Shown in pieces: positions 6,435 to 7,148 of a stretch of DNA of 7,148 bases. A program made the translations under genes and the position numbers. Source of the DNA: Alphaproteobacteria bacterium (GTDB taxonomy: Bacteria > Pseudomonadota > Alphaproteobacteria > Micavibrionales > Micavibrionaceae); the NCBI GenBank assembly GCA_023141075.1, contig JAGLKL010000069.1, positions 1 through 7,148 on the forward strand, written 5' to 3'. Under the pieces are notes generated by a model. The model had not been told where the DNA came from. It saw nothing but the letters and a program-made list of their open reading frames with translations, and ran no database searches. The first letter of the stretch is position 1. Each line of letters opens with the position of its first letter.

Positions 6435-6436
6435 CA

Positions 6437-7148
6437 ATGACAACCCTGATCCTCGCTCAACACGATAATAAAGTGCTTCATCCGACAACTCTAAGCACCG
6501 TAACCGCCGCAACACAGCTAGAGAATAGCGACATTCATCTGCTTATCGTCGGACATGATTGCGATAATGTCGCTAAAAGCGCCGCCACGATTTCCAGCAT
6601 AACAAAGGTACTAAAAGCCGATGCCCCGCATTATGAGCATTTTTTGGCCGAAGAATTAACACCGCTAATCGTATCCCTTATCAAAGATCACGGCTATACC
6701 CACCTCCTTTCCCCGGCCACCAGCTTTGGCAGAAACATCCTGCCACGCATCGCCGCCCTACTGGATGTTCATCAAATTTCCAATGTCTCTGAAATAATTG
6801 ACAATAATACCTTCGTCCAACCGATCTATACCGGCAATGCGCTAGCCACCGTACAATCAAGCGATCCGGTGAAGGTATTGTCTGTGCGCACCACAGCCTT
6901 CGAAAAAGCAGAGATTCATACAGAAACCCCGGCTCCATTGATGCAAATTCCAGCAACTCCCCCCATTAACCTGAGCCGTTTTATCCGGCGAGAGATCATC
7001 AATACAGAGCGCCCTAACCTTATCACAGCCAAAATCGTTGTGGCAGGCGGACACGCCCTTGGCTCAAAGGAAAACTTCAAAATGATCGAAACTCTGGCAG
7101 ACAAGTTGAAAGGTGCTATAGGCGCAACACGCGCAGCCGTAGATGCAG
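6437..7148 (+). CDS. etfA: Electron transfer flavoprotein alpha subunit (partial, 3' end missing)
   Basis: EtfA binds the FAD of the electron transfer flavoprotein. The first 237 residues are present of an expected 310 or so, and the frame runs off the right edge. The N-terminal domain reads MTTLILAQHDN, HLLIVGHDC (34-42), then LLSPATSFGRNILPRIAALL (90-109) and VQPIYTGNALATVQSSDP (127-144). VLSVRTTAFE (147-156) ends it. After a variable linker, the FAD-binding domain starts with ERPNLITAKIVVAGGHALGS (191-210), ENFKMIETLADKL and GATRAAVDA (229-237). Arg232 of the last motif corresponds, from my recollection of the human protein, to Arg249 beside the flavin ring. The unusual point is His206, where the family normally has the Arg of GGRG. 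The remainder, including the QTG motif and the C-terminal adenosine-binding part, is outside the window. The gene begins 26 bases after etfB and is surely cotranscribed with it. Confidence 0.96.
   Translation, partial: MTTLILAQHDNKVLHPTTLSTVTAATQLENSDIHLLIVGHDCDNVAKSAATISSITKVLKADAPHYEHFLAEELTPLIVSLIKDHGYTHLLSPATSFGRNILPRIAALLDVHQISNVSEIIDNNTFVQPIYTGNALATVQSSDPVKVLSVRTTAFEKAEIHTETPAPLMQIPATPPINLSRFIRREIINTERPNLITAKIVVAGGHALGSKENFKMIETLADKLKGAIGATRAAVDA

Overview
The window looks like ordinary chromosomal housekeeping DNA from an alphaproteobacterium. The best lineage marker is the DUF4167 gene beside prmC and prfA, a family I know only from Alphaproteobacteria. The ETF subunits also resemble alphaproteobacterial and mitochondrial ones. 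Base composition is moderate, with AT-rich intergenic regions, which is lower in GC than many free-living relatives. I cannot name a genus. No tRNA, rRNA, CRISPR, insertion sequence, prophage or defence gene is visible.

Minus strand, read from right to left (5470 to 57): a small orphan gene of 82 codons, then lysC (aspartate kinase), a rodZ-like gene (HTH, membrane and DUF4115 domains), prfA (release factor RF1), prmC (the methyltransferase that modifies the RF1 GGQ glutamine) and a DUF4167 gene. The gaps are 124, 54, 186, 24 and 238 bases. prfA and prmC are certainly cotranscribed and lysC and rodZ probably are. The larger gaps before lysC, prfA and the DUF4167 gene leave room for promoters. 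A weak hairpin plus T-run follows the DUF4167 gene.

Plus strand (5649 to the right edge): etfB and the first 237 codons of etfA, the two subunits of electron transfer flavoprotein. It passes electrons from acyl-CoA and related dehydrogenases to the quinone pool through ETF:quinone oxidoreductase. The 178-base divergent region between the orphan gene and etfB holds a good sigma70-like promoter for the orphan gene and a TGTTGC-N5-GCAACA palindrome upstream of etfB.

No clearly new multi-gene system is present. The points most worth a second look are the His replacing the usual Arg in the EtfA GGRG motif, an Asp-Ala repeat insertion in PrmC, the promoter-equipped orphan gene, two operator-like palindromes, and the unexplained DUF4167 gene.
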